A stretch of DNA of 32,722 nt. Origin: RUG11237 sp964450185 (GTDB taxonomy: Bacteria > Bacillota > Clostridia > Lachnospirales > Lachnospiraceae). The translations under genes were made by a program, and so were the position numbers. Shown one piece after another: positions 1-7,684 of this stretch. The notes under the pieces were generated by a model. It searched no databases. It saw nothing but the letters and a program-made list of their open reading frames with translations, and was not told the origin of the DNA. The stretch is taken from assembly GCA_964450185.1 (NCBI GenBank), contig CAYVCL010000031.1:1-32722 (forward strand), read 5' to 3'. Each line of letters opens with the position of its first letter. Position 1 is the first letter of the stretch.

Positions 1-460
1 TTTTCACACCGCGCATAGTCATGCACATATGCTCTGCCTCTAACACCACCATAACTCCCTGTGGCTTAAGATATTCCATAATGGCATCTGCAATTTGACC
101 TGTCATTTTTTCCTGTATCTGAGGACGTTTTGCAAAAACTTCCACCGTTCTGGCAAGTTTACTTAATCCTGCTACTTTACCGTTCGGTATATAAGCAATA
201 CATGCTTTTCCGTAAAAAGGCATCAAATGATGTTCGCAGGTGGAATAAAAGGTAATATCCTTTTCTAACACCAGTTCATTATGCTCTACGGTAAAGGTTT
301 TTCCTAAATGGGTTCCGGCATCTTCTGTCAAACCGCTGAAAATTTCTTCATACATTCTCGCAATTCTGTCCGGTGTATCTATGAGTCCTTCCCTGTTTAC
401 ATCTTCGCCAATTCCCTCTAATAAAAGGGTTACTGCCTGTTTAATTTTTTCCTGATTCAT
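1..460 (-). CDS. folE: GTP cyclohydrolase I (FolE), 3' end outside window
   Basis: Catalyses GTP to 7,8-dihydroneopterin triphosphate, the first step of folate synthesis, in the cytoplasm. The visible 153 codons begin MNQEKIKQAVTLLLEGIGED and carry the family zinc and active-site signatures: STCEHHLMPFYGKA (zinc Cys and GTP-binding His), GLSKLARTVEVFAKRPQIQE, and near the edge the second zinc Cys in AEHMCMTMRG. The family is about 185-200 residues, so roughly 30 C-terminal residues are missing. The ATG lies 14 nt after the folC stop, with an AAAGG-type ribosome binding site overlapping the end of folC, so the two are almost certainly co-transcribed. Identification is firm. Confidence 0.95.
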   Translation of the reverse strand, partial: MNQEKIKQAVTLLLEGIGEDVNREGLIDTPDRIARMYEEIFSGLTEDAGTHLGKTFTVEHNELVLEKDITFYSTCEHHLMPFYGKACIAYIPNGKVAGLSKLARTVEVFAKRPQIQEKMTGQIADAIMEYLKPQGVMVVLEAEHMCMTMRGVK

Positions 461-474
461 TTATCCCAAGCCTT

Positions 475-1785
475 TCATACGCCAATAGGCTTATTTTTCT
501 TCTTCATTTCTTCCATCAGTTCCGTCAATCTTCCAATAAAGGACAAAGAACCAAAGGCAAGAATTACATCCTCTTTTCCGGCCAGTAAAAGTGCCATCTC
601 CAATGCTTCTTTCATACTGTCAGCCGCCGTTACATTTTCATTGTAATCACGCACTGTATACGCCAGTTCCATCCCTGATAACGCCCGTTCATTATCCGGT
701 ATGGTAAAAGTAATAATCTGGCTGGCAAAAGGGGCTGTTTCTTTCACAATCTTTTCGTATTCCTTATCTTTAAAAACGCCCATAAGATATATAATTTTCT
801 GATGGCCCAACTGTTGTTTTACCAGTTTTGCCAACTTTTTTGCCGCATCTTCGTTGTGGGCACCATCTACAATAATACGAGGATTCTTGTGAATTGTGGT
901 AAATCTGCCTATCCATTTTGTTTTGGCAAATCCCTGATAAATCGCTTCCCGGCTCACCGAAAATCCCTTTTTCTGCATAGTTTCGATGACTTTCAAAGCT
1001 AATACCGCATTACTAATCTGATGTTCTCCCGCCAGTGACAGTTCCAGATTTTCATAATCTTCATAGGAAAATACCTGTTTGTCCAGACTGCTCTCTGTTA
1101 CGGTTGCCTTCGTAACATCAGCCAGCACAAATTCTGCTCCTGCCTTTGCTGCTTCCTGTCTTAGCACCTGTTCTACACATGGCTCCTGAGTCATGGACAC
1201 TGCCGGAACATCTTTTACCATAATTCCTGCCTTGGTTCTTGCAATCTCTTCTAAAGAATCTCCCAAAATTCCCATATGATCCCTACTGATAGAAGCAAAC
1301 ACAGTACAAATCTTCTTTGTGATGGCGTTGGTAGCATCTTCACTGCCGCCCAGTCCACACTCTAAGATTACCAAATCACAGTTATGACGTTTATAATACC
1401 AGAGTGCCAACGCTGTTTCCACCTCGAAAGGCGTTGGATGAGTCAAGCCTTCTGCCACCATCTGCTCTATGATTCCCTGAATCAACGTAATTCCTTCTGC
1501 AAAATCACTTTTTTCTATATATCTGTTATTAATTTGAATCCGTTCTCTATATTTACATATGGTAGGAGAAACATATCTTCCCACACGATATCCGGCTTCT
1601 CCATAAATCGTAGAAAGATAGGAAACTACAGAGCCTTTTCCATTAGTTCCTGCCACATGAATAATGGAAAGCTCCTGTTCCGGGTGATTTAGCCGCTCCA
1701 ATAGCTGCTGCATGTTAGCCAATCCTAACACACTTCCGTAGCCACTAATCTCCTCCATATAATTTCGTGCCTGTCTGTAATCCAT
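475..1785 (-). CDS. folC: Bifunctional folylpolyglutamate synthase / dihydrofolate synthase
   Basis: Mur-ligase-family enzyme that adds glutamate to dihydropteroate and/or polyglutamylates folates using ATP. The 436-residue protein has the P-loop HVAGTNGKGSV (about 43-53), the Mur-ligase ECGLGGSEDATN segment, SISRDHMGILG, and the C-terminal domain signature IIVDGAHNEDAA. The length is normal for FolC. The ATG is preceded by GAGGTG at 4 nt. It sits 49 nt after pyrI and 14 nt before folE with no terminator on either side, which suggests read-through from pyrBI into the folate genes. Whether it has both activities cannot be told from sequence alone. Confidence 0.94.
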   Translation of the reverse strand: MDYRQARNYMEEISGYGSVLGLANMQQLLERLNHPEQELSIIHVAGTNGKGSVVSYLSTIYGEAGYRVGRYVSPTICKYRERIQINNRYIEKSDFAEGITLIQGIIEQMVAEGLTHPTPFEVETALALWYYKRHNCDLVILECGLGGSEDATNAITKKICTVFASISRDHMGILGDSLEEIARTKAGIMVKDVPAVSMTQEPCVEQVLRQEAAKAGAEFVLADVTKATVTESSLDKQVFSYEDYENLELSLAGEHQISNAVLALKVIETMQKKGFSVSREAIYQGFAKTKWIGRFTTIHKNPRIIVDGAHNEDAAKKLAKLVKQQLGHQKIIYLMGVFKDKEYEKIVKETAPFASQIITFTIPDNERALSGMELAYTVRDYNENVTAADSMKEALEMALLLAGKEDVILAFGSLSFIGRLTELMEEMKKKNKPIGV

Positions 1786-1834
1786 AGCACACCTCTGTTC
1801 TTTATTTTTCCTGTTTTTTCCGAATTAATTCCTA

Positions 1835-2266
1835 TTATTTCTTTGTGCGATATTTTTCTTCGCAATATTTACAACGGTAAATTTTCTTTTCCTTGTCTGT
1901 TAAAATAAATACCTGCTTTAATTCCTGCTCAATGGAAGTAATACAACGTGGATTTTTACACTTGATTACGTTTTCAATGGTTTCTGGAAGATTTAACTCT
2001 TTCTTCTCTACGATTTCGCCGTCTTTGATAATATTTACAGTAATGTTGCAGTCAATAAATCCAAGAATATCTAAATTTAATTTCTCAATATCACATTCCA
2101 CTTTGATAATGTCTTTTTTTCCCATAACCTTGCTGCGGGCATTTTTAATAATGGCAACACAGCAGTCTAACTTGTCCAGTTTCAAGTCATGATAAATAGA
2201 CATACTTTTTCCTGCTTCAATATGATCCAACACAAAACCTTCGTTTAATTTACCAACGTTTAACAT
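1835..2266 (-). CDS. pyrI: Aspartate carbamoyltransferase regulatory subunit
   Basis: Binds nucleotides (CTP/ATP) and makes the PyrB trimer allosteric. It has an N-terminal nucleotide-binding domain beginning MLNVGKLNEGFVLDHIEAGK. A C-terminal zinc domain carries CKNPRC (C-x4-C, about residues 103-108) and CKYC (C-x2-C, about 131-134), the four Cys that hold the zinc and contact the catalytic subunit. At 143 residues it is slightly shorter than the E. coli protein. The ATG is 9 nt after the pyrB stop, so it is translated from the pyrB message. Confidence 0.95.
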   Translation of the reverse strand: MLNVGKLNEGFVLDHIEAGKSMSIYHDLKLDKLDCCVAIIKNARSKVMGKKDIIKVECDIEKLNLDILGFIDCNITVNIIKDGEIVEKKELNLPETIENVIKCKNPRCITSIEQELKQVFILTDKEKKIYRCKYCEEKYRTKK

Positions 2267-2275
2267 AATTTCCTC

Positions 2276-3196
2276 CTAATCCACTTTGATTTCAAGTAAT
2301 GTAAGTATTAACGCCATTCGTGCATAAACACCATACTGCACCTGTTTAAAGTATACTGCCCTTGGATCATCATCCACTTCAATGGAAATCTCATTGACTC
2401 TTGGAAGTGGATGTAATACCAGCATGTCCTCTTTTGCCAGCTCCATCTTCTTTTTATCTAAAATATAGAAATCTTTCATTCTTACATATTCTTCTTCGTT
2501 GAAGAAACGCTCTTTCTGTACTCTTGTCATATACAAAAGATCCAGTTCCGGCATAACTTCTTCTAAGCGGACTACCTCTTTATATTCAAGATTGTTTGCC
2601 TCCAATACTTCTTCTCTGATATATCCAGGTATTCTTAATTCTTCTGGGGAAATCAATACAAACTTTACATTTTTATATCGAGATAATGCTTTAATCAAGG
2701 AATGTACGGTTCTTCCGAATTTTAAATCGCCGCATAAACCAATGGTTAAATCCCCAAGTCTTCCCTTTAAGGATTTAATGGTTAATAAATCTGTAATGGT
2801 CTGAGTAGGGTGCTGATGTCCTCCATCTCCTGCATTAATCACTGGAATGGATGAATGCATAGAAGCCACTAACGGCGCACCTTCCTTTGGATGGCGCATA
2901 GCACAGATATCCGCATAACAGGAAATCATACGGATGGTATCAGATACACTTTCCCCTTTGGCTGCTGAGCTGCTGGATGCAGAGGAAAATCCTATTACAT
3001 TTCCGCCCAGATTCATCATGGCTGCCTCAAAGCTTAATCTTGTTCTGGTACTTGGTTCATAAAAACAAGTTGCAAGTTTTTTTCCATCACACGCATGGGC
3101 ATATTTTTCCGGATTTTTTTCAATCTTCCCTGCCAATTCCAAAATTTCATCCAATTCTTCTACAGTAAAGTCCACTGGGCTCATTAAATGTCTCAT
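2276..3196 (-). CDS. pyrB: Aspartate carbamoyltransferase catalytic subunit
   Basis: Condenses carbamoyl phosphate and aspartate to N-carbamoylaspartate, the committed step of pyrimidine synthesis. The 306 residues are the usual length. The carbamoyl-phosphate loop YEPSTRTRLSF lies at about 46-56, followed by the mobile-lysine loop (SSSAAKGES), GDGGHQHPTQTITDL and the aspartate-binding HPLPRVNEI. The ATG has AAGGAG at 7 nt. With pyrI it forms the class B (PyrB3/PyrI2) type of enzyme. A 36-bp palindrome about 45 nt upstream could be a leader element or the terminator of the gene before it. No PyrR-type attenuator was recognised. Confidence 0.96.
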   Translation of the reverse strand: MRHLMSPVDFTVEELDEILELAGKIEKNPEKYAHACDGKKLATCFYEPSTRTRLSFEAAMMNLGGNVIGFSSASSSSAAKGESVSDTIRMISCYADICAMRHPKEGAPLVASMHSSIPVINAGDGGHQHPTQTITDLLTIKSLKGRLGDLTIGLCGDLKFGRTVHSLIKALSRYKNVKFVLISPEELRIPGYIREEVLEANNLEYKEVVRLEEVMPELDLLYMTRVQKERFFNEEEYVRMKDFYILDKKKMELAKEDMLVLHPLPRVNEISIEVDDDPRAVYFKQVQYGVYARMALILTLLEIKVD

Positions 3197-3242
3197 GTTT
3201 ATCTCCTTTTACGATTTATTTTGCAGTTATCAGTTTTTACGC

Positions 3243-3278
3243 AATAATAGAAAGCCCGATATCGGACTTTCTATTATT
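3243..3278 (-). terminator. 36-bp palindrome between nitroreductase and pyrB
   Basis: Two 18-nt arms, AATAATAGAAAGCCCGAT and its partner, are inverted with one mismatch. In the minus-strand RNA that mismatch becomes a U-G pair, so the hairpin is complete there but not on the plus strand. It starts 8 nt after the nitroreductase stop, which favours a rho-independent terminator. The run after the stem (ATTATTGCG) is only moderately U-rich, so a pyrB leader hairpin is the alternative. Confidence 0.6.
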
Positions 3279-3286
3279 ATATCCCC

Positions 3287-3823
3287 CTACTTATATGTTA
3301 ATAAATCTTCTACGGTTTTACGTTTTGGTGCATCCGGTTTCTCAGCCCCATAACCGATTGCTATCAATGCTACCATTTCCTGTGTTTCCGGCAATTCTAT
3401 CATTTCTGCCACTTTATCATAATCAAAAATTCCCATAATTACGCTTCCCACGCCGTATTCATGTGCTGCAAGACAGAAGGTCTGAGATGCCACTCCTGCA
3501 TCAAACATCTGCCAGGAATCTCCCTTCACTGTTGTAAAGGAACCATCTCTCTCATAGCCACATCTGTTTTTCACAACTGAAACAGCTACTACTGCCGGTG
3601 CAGAATTGATATTATTTGCATTAAAAGGATTGGTTGCTTCTGATGCAATTTTATCTTTCAATTCTTTACTTTCCACTACCGTATAGCGGGTAATCTGTGT
3701 GTTTTTCCATGATGGTGCCATGGAAGCTGCTTCGATAATCTTCTGTATTGTATCATGGCTCACCGGTTCTTCTGTAAATTTACGGATACTACGACGGGTA
3801 TTAATACATTCAATTGCGTTCAT
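3287..3823 (-). CDS. Nitroreductase-family FMN oxidoreductase
   Basis: A 178-residue protein of the NADH oxidase/nitroreductase superfamily. The N-terminal MNAIECINTRRSIRKF carries the FMN-phosphate-binding RRS, followed by AASMAPSWKNTQ and the C-terminal GYGAEKPDAPKRK that closes the FMN site. Such enzymes reduce nitro compounds, quinones or flavins with NAD(P)H; the physiological substrate cannot be read from sequence. An in-frame ATG lies 21 nt upstream, but GAGGAGG sits 6 nt before the chosen ATG, which decides the start. It is a monocistronic unit with its own strong promoter. Confidence 0.9.
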   Translation of the reverse strand: MNAIECINTRRSIRKFTEEPVSHDTIQKIIEAASMAPSWKNTQITRYTVVESKELKDKIASEATNPFNANNINSAPAVVAVSVVKNRCGYERDGSFTTVKGDSWQMFDAGVASQTFCLAAHEYGVGSVIMGIFDYDKVAEMIELPETQEMVALIAIGYGAEKPDAPKRKTVEDLLTYK

Positions 3824-3852
3824 CACGTTTCCTCCTCTGAGCATTTTTGTTT

Positions 3853-3881
3853 ATTATATAATAAATATGTGGTTGTTGCAA
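3853..3881 (-). promoter_or_regulatory. Sigma-A type promoter of the nitroreductase gene
   Basis: TTGCAA (3881-3876), a 17-nt spacer, then a perfect TATAAT (3858-3853), ending 29 nt before the ATG. Confidence 0.75.
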
Positions 3882-3919
3882 GTTGGATTTATTTCTGTTA
3901 CATAGCGTTTTTCTTCATT

Positions 3920-5494
3920 TTATTCCTTGATATATTCTTCAATATTGCAGGTATGTTTTTTGGTAGTTTTATCGTAATTAATGCCCACCAGCAACATATT
4001 TCCCTGATATTCTTTTAAGCTTTCCACATACCTCTTTTCTTTTATCTGAGCAATAGCCCCCTCCGCGGTTTTATCGTATTTTAATTCCACTATCATTGCA
4101 GGTTTATCCGAATGTTTTCTTGGTATATATACGATATCTGCAAATCCTTTTCCCGTAGGCAATTCTCGTATTCTTGTGTATTCGTTAATTGCATTATAAT
4201 ATGCTAATGAAATAACACAACTTAAAGAGTTTTCGTCATTGTAGGTAAGAATGGACGTGTTTTCTGTATGAACCTCATCTATCATTTGAGCCACTACTGC
4301 TTCACTACGCTGCCATGTTGCCTGCAATAACTGGTCTGACTTTTTTATGGAAGTAATAACTTCTTTCCACTGTTCCCCTGTAATTGCTCTCACAAACTCA
4401 GCCCTTACTTCTGCATTAGGTATAAATACACAACCTGTTTCTTTGTTATATGCCAGATATCCCAAATGCACCAACAATGTCAGTACATCATCTTTGCTTG
4501 CAAAAGTGGTCATATCATTTTGAAAGGTTTGATAATCAATTTCCACAGATTCACTAGCAAGCATTTGAGTAATGGCATCCTTTAACCCGTCATAATTCAT
4601 ATCTAAATATACCTTTAATGCTTCGTAAGTTTCTGTCTGTGTCCAGTAGCTTGCAAAATCTTTTCTTCGAATGCTATCTATCACAGATTTCGGATTATAT
4701 ATATGCAGTTGGTTACTAAATACATATCCATCATACCATTCTTTCTCTTTTTCGAAATCCACATCATATTGCACGCATAAATCTTCAACTTCTTTTTCCG
4801 TAAAACCAATATACTCCGCAAACTGTCCCGAATCTGTCATAGAATATTCATCAAACATATTTAGCGCAGAATGAGTTCCATACTTCTTAATAGGCAGAAT
4901 TCCTGTCATATAAGCAAGAGATACATAAGCTTTATCTTTTAATAAATTTCTTATAAAATCAAGATATTTTTTCTGGTCTTCTACCGTATATTTCTTTTCT
5001 CGTAAAATACAGTCCCACTCGTCAATGATAAATATAAAACTTTCCTTTGTTTTACTAAAAAGTTTAGCTAATGCCATACTTAAAAACTTTTCCTGTTCGG
5101 AAATTTTGCCCGGATACTGCTCTTTTAATTCTTCTAAAACCTGTGATTGTATATATGAAATCAGTTCTTCCGCAGAATTTACCACACTGAGAAAATCCTG
5201 TATGTTCAATGCAATTACATTGTATTGATTCAAATATTTTTTGTAGCTTTCATCTTCTGCAATTTTATATTTTTCAAATATTTCTGCAGAATCACACTCT
5301 TTTCCATAGTATGCTACCAACATATTGGCAGCCATAGACTTGCCAAATCTTCGGGGGCGACTGATACAAACTGCGTTTTGTTCTGTGTCAAGCACCTTAT
5401 TAGTTAATGATATCAGACCTGTTTTATCCACATATATTTCAGAATTGCAAGACCGCTTAAATCTTCCATTTCCCGGATTCAAATAAACTCCCAT
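3920..5494 (-). CDS. AAA-ATPase-like protein with C-terminal PD-(D/E)XK nuclease-like domain
   Basis: A 524-residue protein of the type annotated as AAA-ATPase-like / DUF1703, found in many copies in gut anaerobes and of unknown role. An N-terminal YVDKT motif is followed by the P-loop variant SRPRRFGKS (about 45-53) and Walker B FIFIIDEWDCIL (about 153-164). The C-terminus has a nuclease-fold signature: GFADIVYIP, then IVELKYDK, then AIAQIKEKRY. The start is the ATG with GGAGG at 5 nt; a longer in-frame ATG at 5545 overlaps the -35 box and is not used. It is a single-gene unit with its own promoter. Defence, mobile-element or regulatory roles have been speculated for the family; none is shown here. 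Confidence 0.85.
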   Translation of the reverse strand: MGVYLNPGNGRFKRSCNSEIYVDKTGLISLTNKVLDTEQNAVCISRPRRFGKSMAANMLVAYYGKECDSAEIFEKYKIAEDESYKKYLNQYNVIALNIQDFLSVVNSAEELISYIQSQVLEELKEQYPGKISEQEKFLSMALAKLFSKTKESFIFIIDEWDCILREKKYTVEDQKKYLDFIRNLLKDKAYVSLAYMTGILPIKKYGTHSALNMFDEYSMTDSGQFAEYIGFTEKEVEDLCVQYDVDFEKEKEWYDGYVFSNQLHIYNPKSVIDSIRRKDFASYWTQTETYEALKVYLDMNYDGLKDAITQMLASESVEIDYQTFQNDMTTFASKDDVLTLLVHLGYLAYNKETGCVFIPNAEVRAEFVRAITGEQWKEVITSIKKSDQLLQATWQRSEAVVAQMIDEVHTENTSILTYNDENSLSCVISLAYYNAINEYTRIRELPTGKGFADIVYIPRKHSDKPAMIVELKYDKTAEGAIAQIKEKRYVESLKEYQGNMLLVGINYDKTTKKHTCNIEEYIKE

Positions 5495-5516
5495 GTCGCT
5501 CCTCCTTCCTTCTGCA

Positions 5517-5545
5517 TATATAGTATCACAGTTTTGAGGTTTCAA
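5517..5545 (-). promoter_or_regulatory. Promoter of the AAA-ATPase-like gene
   Basis: TTGAAA (5545-5540), 17-nt spacer, TATATA (5522-5517), 22 nt before the chosen ATG. Confidence 0.6.
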
Positions 5546-5586
5546 CTATATAATATTTTTGTTTTTCTAAAGCATTTTTCAACTAT

Positions 5587-5616
5587 TAAAAAAACAGGCG
5601 CTTCAACAGCACCTGT
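5587..5616 (-). terminator. Rho-independent terminator of rnpB
   Basis: ACAGGTGC and GCGCCTGT arms around a short loop, followed on the minus strand by a run of seven T. It begins about 18 nt after the P1 helix of rnpB. Confidence 0.85.
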
Positions 5617-5633
5617 CCTCACTTTCTCTTAAT

Positions 5634-5977
5634 GTAAGCAAGACGATAAGCCGGGTTATGTCGCGAATCATCATCTATCTAGGACTGTCGTCGCCAACAG
5701 CCTCCAGCAACCTACCTAGGACCGACGGGCCGCCGTATGTCCAAATTCGGTTTTGCTTCGAGTGGGGTTTACATATGCCCCGCATGTTACCATACGGGCG
5801 GTAGTCCCTTACACTGCCCTTCCACCCTTACCATATTGCTATGGCGGTATATTTCTGTTGCACTAGCCTTGGAGTCACCTCCACCAGACGTTATCTGGCA
5901 CCCTGCCCTATGAAGCCCGGACTTTCCTCACCTGCGGTCTTTCGACACTTGCAGCTGCGATGATTTGTCTTACTTAC
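5634..5977 (-). ncRNA. rnpB: RNase P RNA, bacterial class A
   Basis: The catalytic RNA that matures tRNA 5' ends. The universally conserved segments are all present on the minus strand: GAGGAAAGTCCGGGCTTC near the 5' end, AGGGTGCCAG, the CAGAAA-ACCGCC core, and the 3' partner CGACATAACCCGGCTTAT. The ends are set by helix P1: GTAAGTAAGAC (5977-5967) pairs with GTCTTGCTTAC (5644-5634) with one U-G. The total of about 344 nt fits class A. It has its own promoter and terminator, so it is an independent unit. Confidence 0.96.
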
Positions 5978-5983
5978 CAAGCT

Positions 5984-6013
5984 ATTATATTGCAGATGCA
6001 TGTTCATTGTCAA
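5984..6013 (-). promoter_or_regulatory. Promoter of rnpB
   Basis: Consensus TTGACA (6013-6008) and consensus TATAAT (5989-5984) with an 18-nt spacer. The expected start is at about 5977, coinciding with the P1 helix of RNase P RNA. Confidence 0.85.
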
Positions 6014-6081
6014 CTTTTTTATTCGCCTCAAGATGTCTGCACTACCGCTTCATCATATGTCGAACCTCTTTTGCTTCCCTT

Positions 6082-6879
6082 CTACTTTATCCTATACCAT
6101 AAATCAACATTTGTTATTAACCAATCAGAAATTTCTTTCCTTCCCCACTCACCAAAATCCCGTTCCTTATTGTCTAAATCATACACAAGTAAACCCGGTT
6201 TATTTCTTTTAAGTTCTACTACTCTAACCCCTGACCTATCATATAATGCTGTTGGTGCTGTTTGGTATGGATGAATCGCATCGACTGTCAATGTATATGT
6301 AACATTCTCTACTGCTCTAGTTCTAATATGCGATTCTATTATGCTATATCTTTGCTCATCATCATAATCAGAAACATCATAAAATAAAATGATATTCAAA
6401 TCGGTATGTTCCCTATATAACTCTCTAAAAAATTCAGGAAATCTAACTTCAAAACATATTCTTACACCAATTTTCAAATTTTCTATTTCAAATATTCCAT
6501 CCATATTTCCAATGCTAAAATTATCTTTATCCCAGCCCCATAATGCTCTTTTATGATAAAATAATTTTTCTTTATGAGGAGAAAAAAAGATTGCACTATT
6601 GTAGAACTTCTCATCTTCTTTAATTATCGTTCCCACAATCACATATATATTATTACAATCAACCAACTTCTGTATTTGTTCATATACCATATGTAATTTG
6701 TCAAATTCCACTACAGATGAATTTTCAATATCACGGGGTGGATATCCCGTTAATGCACATTCTGGAAAAATCAACAATTTTATGCCTTTTTGTATTGCTT
6801 CTTCAATAGCTTGTTTCATAATACTAAAATTACGATTTATCTCATTTGTAACAGCAAATTGATATGCTCCAATTCTCAT
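6082..6879 (-). CDS. Nitrilase-superfamily carbon-nitrogen hydrolase
   Basis: A 265-residue single-domain member of the C-N hydrolase family, which cleaves amides, nitriles or carbamoyl compounds. The catalytic triad is visible: Glu40 in FPECALTGYP, Lys110 in FYHKRALWGWD and Cys142 in RICFEVRFPE. The C-terminus is short. The substrate is not predictable. AGGAG at 7 nt fixes the ATG, 42 nt inside a longer frame. It lies in an AT-rich block with the two genes before it, about 80 nt from the nearest, probably as an operon. The base composition is more AT-rich than the flanking housekeeping genes, suggesting acquisition by transfer. Confidence 0.86.
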   Translation of the reverse strand: MRIGAYQFAVTNEINRNFSIMKQAIEEAIQKGIKLLIFPECALTGYPPRDIENSSVVEFDKLHMVYEQIQKLVDCNNIYVIVGTIIKEDEKFYNSAIFFSPHKEKLFYHKRALWGWDKDNFSIGNMDGIFEIENLKIGVRICFEVRFPEFFRELYREHTDLNIILFYDVSDYDDEQRYSIIESHIRTRAVENVTYTLTVDAIHPYQTAPTALYDRSGVRVVELKRNKPGLLVYDLDNKERDFGEWGRKEISDWLITNVDLWYRIK

Positions 6880-6961
6880 AACTTTATCTCCTCTTATATT
6901 AGCGACACCACCACTCACCAAATATCTGCTGTACCATTTCTAACTTTTTTTATCAGAAATG

Positions 6962-7504
6962 CTATTTCACTAGATACTCCCTTATAACATCATCGCTCCA
7001 AATATGTGCTTCAATATATCTTTCCGGTCCGTGCCTTCCATCATCATTCCATTCTTGTGGTAAGCCATACTTTTCAATAACTTCTAAGATTTCATCATAA
7101 GTATATAGTTTTTTACGATATTCCTTTCCATCATTTACTTTATCACTAAAAGTAGGATGAGAATCTCCATATGTAAACGATATTGTTCTTATGTCAAACT
7201 TTTCAATCGGTATTTTTATATATGAGCTATTTTCATACCAAGTACTTAACCAGGGGCTATGCTCTACCACCATATAATGGGGTACTTGTCTGCAAATCAA
7301 GCCACCTTTTCTTTCAAACTCGTTTCTTAATATATTTTCATAATAGACTCTTGCCTGCATATAATCTGAATTTCTTTTAGCACATTGCACATTTGGCTTA
7401 GTTATTATTATTTCCTGAAGCACTCTATTTGCGTCTTCTAATGACAAGTCTGATAAATTTTTAAATGGTCCAATCTTCTTATCATAATAATGGTAGAGAA
7501 ACAT
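6962..7504 (-). CDS. Conserved protein of unknown function, 180 aa
   Basis: I do not recognise a characterised domain. The protein is soluble, aromatic-rich (LYHYYDKKIGPFKNLSDL at the start) with no signal peptide or membrane segment. Notable stretches are VPHYMVVEHSPWLSTWYENS and SFTYGDSHPTFSDKVNDGKE in the middle, and GLPQEWNDDGRHGPERYIEA near the end. They have the density of His, Asp and Trp expected of a folded, perhaps catalytic domain. AAGGAG at 9 nt supports the ATG. It lies between the nitrilase-like and kinase-like genes in the AT-rich block, and a 29-bp palindrome sits 106 nt upstream of its start. Confidence 0.7.
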   Translation of the reverse strand: MFLYHYYDKKIGPFKNLSDLSLEDANRVLQEIIITKPNVQCAKRNSDYMQARVYYENILRNEFERKGGLICRQVPHYMVVEHSPWLSTWYENSSYIKIPIEKFDIRTISFTYGDSHPTFSDKVNDGKEYRKKLYTYDEILEVIEKYGLPQEWNDDGRHGPERYIEAHIWSDDVIREYLVK

Positions 7505-7609
7505 TCTACATTACTCCTTCTCTCATCTTTTGATGTCGGTGTTAACTTCTCATTCTCTTTCTTCATCAGCTTTACAACCCGACATTATCAACAAATGATT
7601 CGTCCAGCT

Positions 7610-7638
7610 AATTTGTGTCACCACTGGTGTCACAAATT
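7610..7638. repeat. 29-bp near-perfect palindrome (operator-like)
   Basis: Arms AATTTGTGTCACCA and TGGTGTCACAAATT flank a single C with one mismatch per arm. There is no following T-run on either strand and the loop would be too tight, so a protein-binding dyad is more likely than a terminator. It lies between the kinase-like gene (stop at 7685) and the 180-aa gene (start at 7504). Confidence 0.6.
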
Positions 7639-7684
7639 CATTTTAGCCATTTTGAAAGAAAATTATATCATTTATCGTTCATAC

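Noticed and set aside
3197..3286. PyrR-type attenuator before pyrB
   Set aside because: The gap is short and no PyrR-binding loop or antiterminator alternative is visible.
5960..6274. Plus-strand frames over the rnpB promoter and nitrilase gene 3' end
   Set aside because: They overlap a consensus promoter and a well-supported opposite gene; no ribosome binding site.
7610..7638. 29-bp palindrome as a rho-independent terminator
   Set aside because: No T-run follows on either strand and the centre leaves only a one-base gap; an operator is the better reading.
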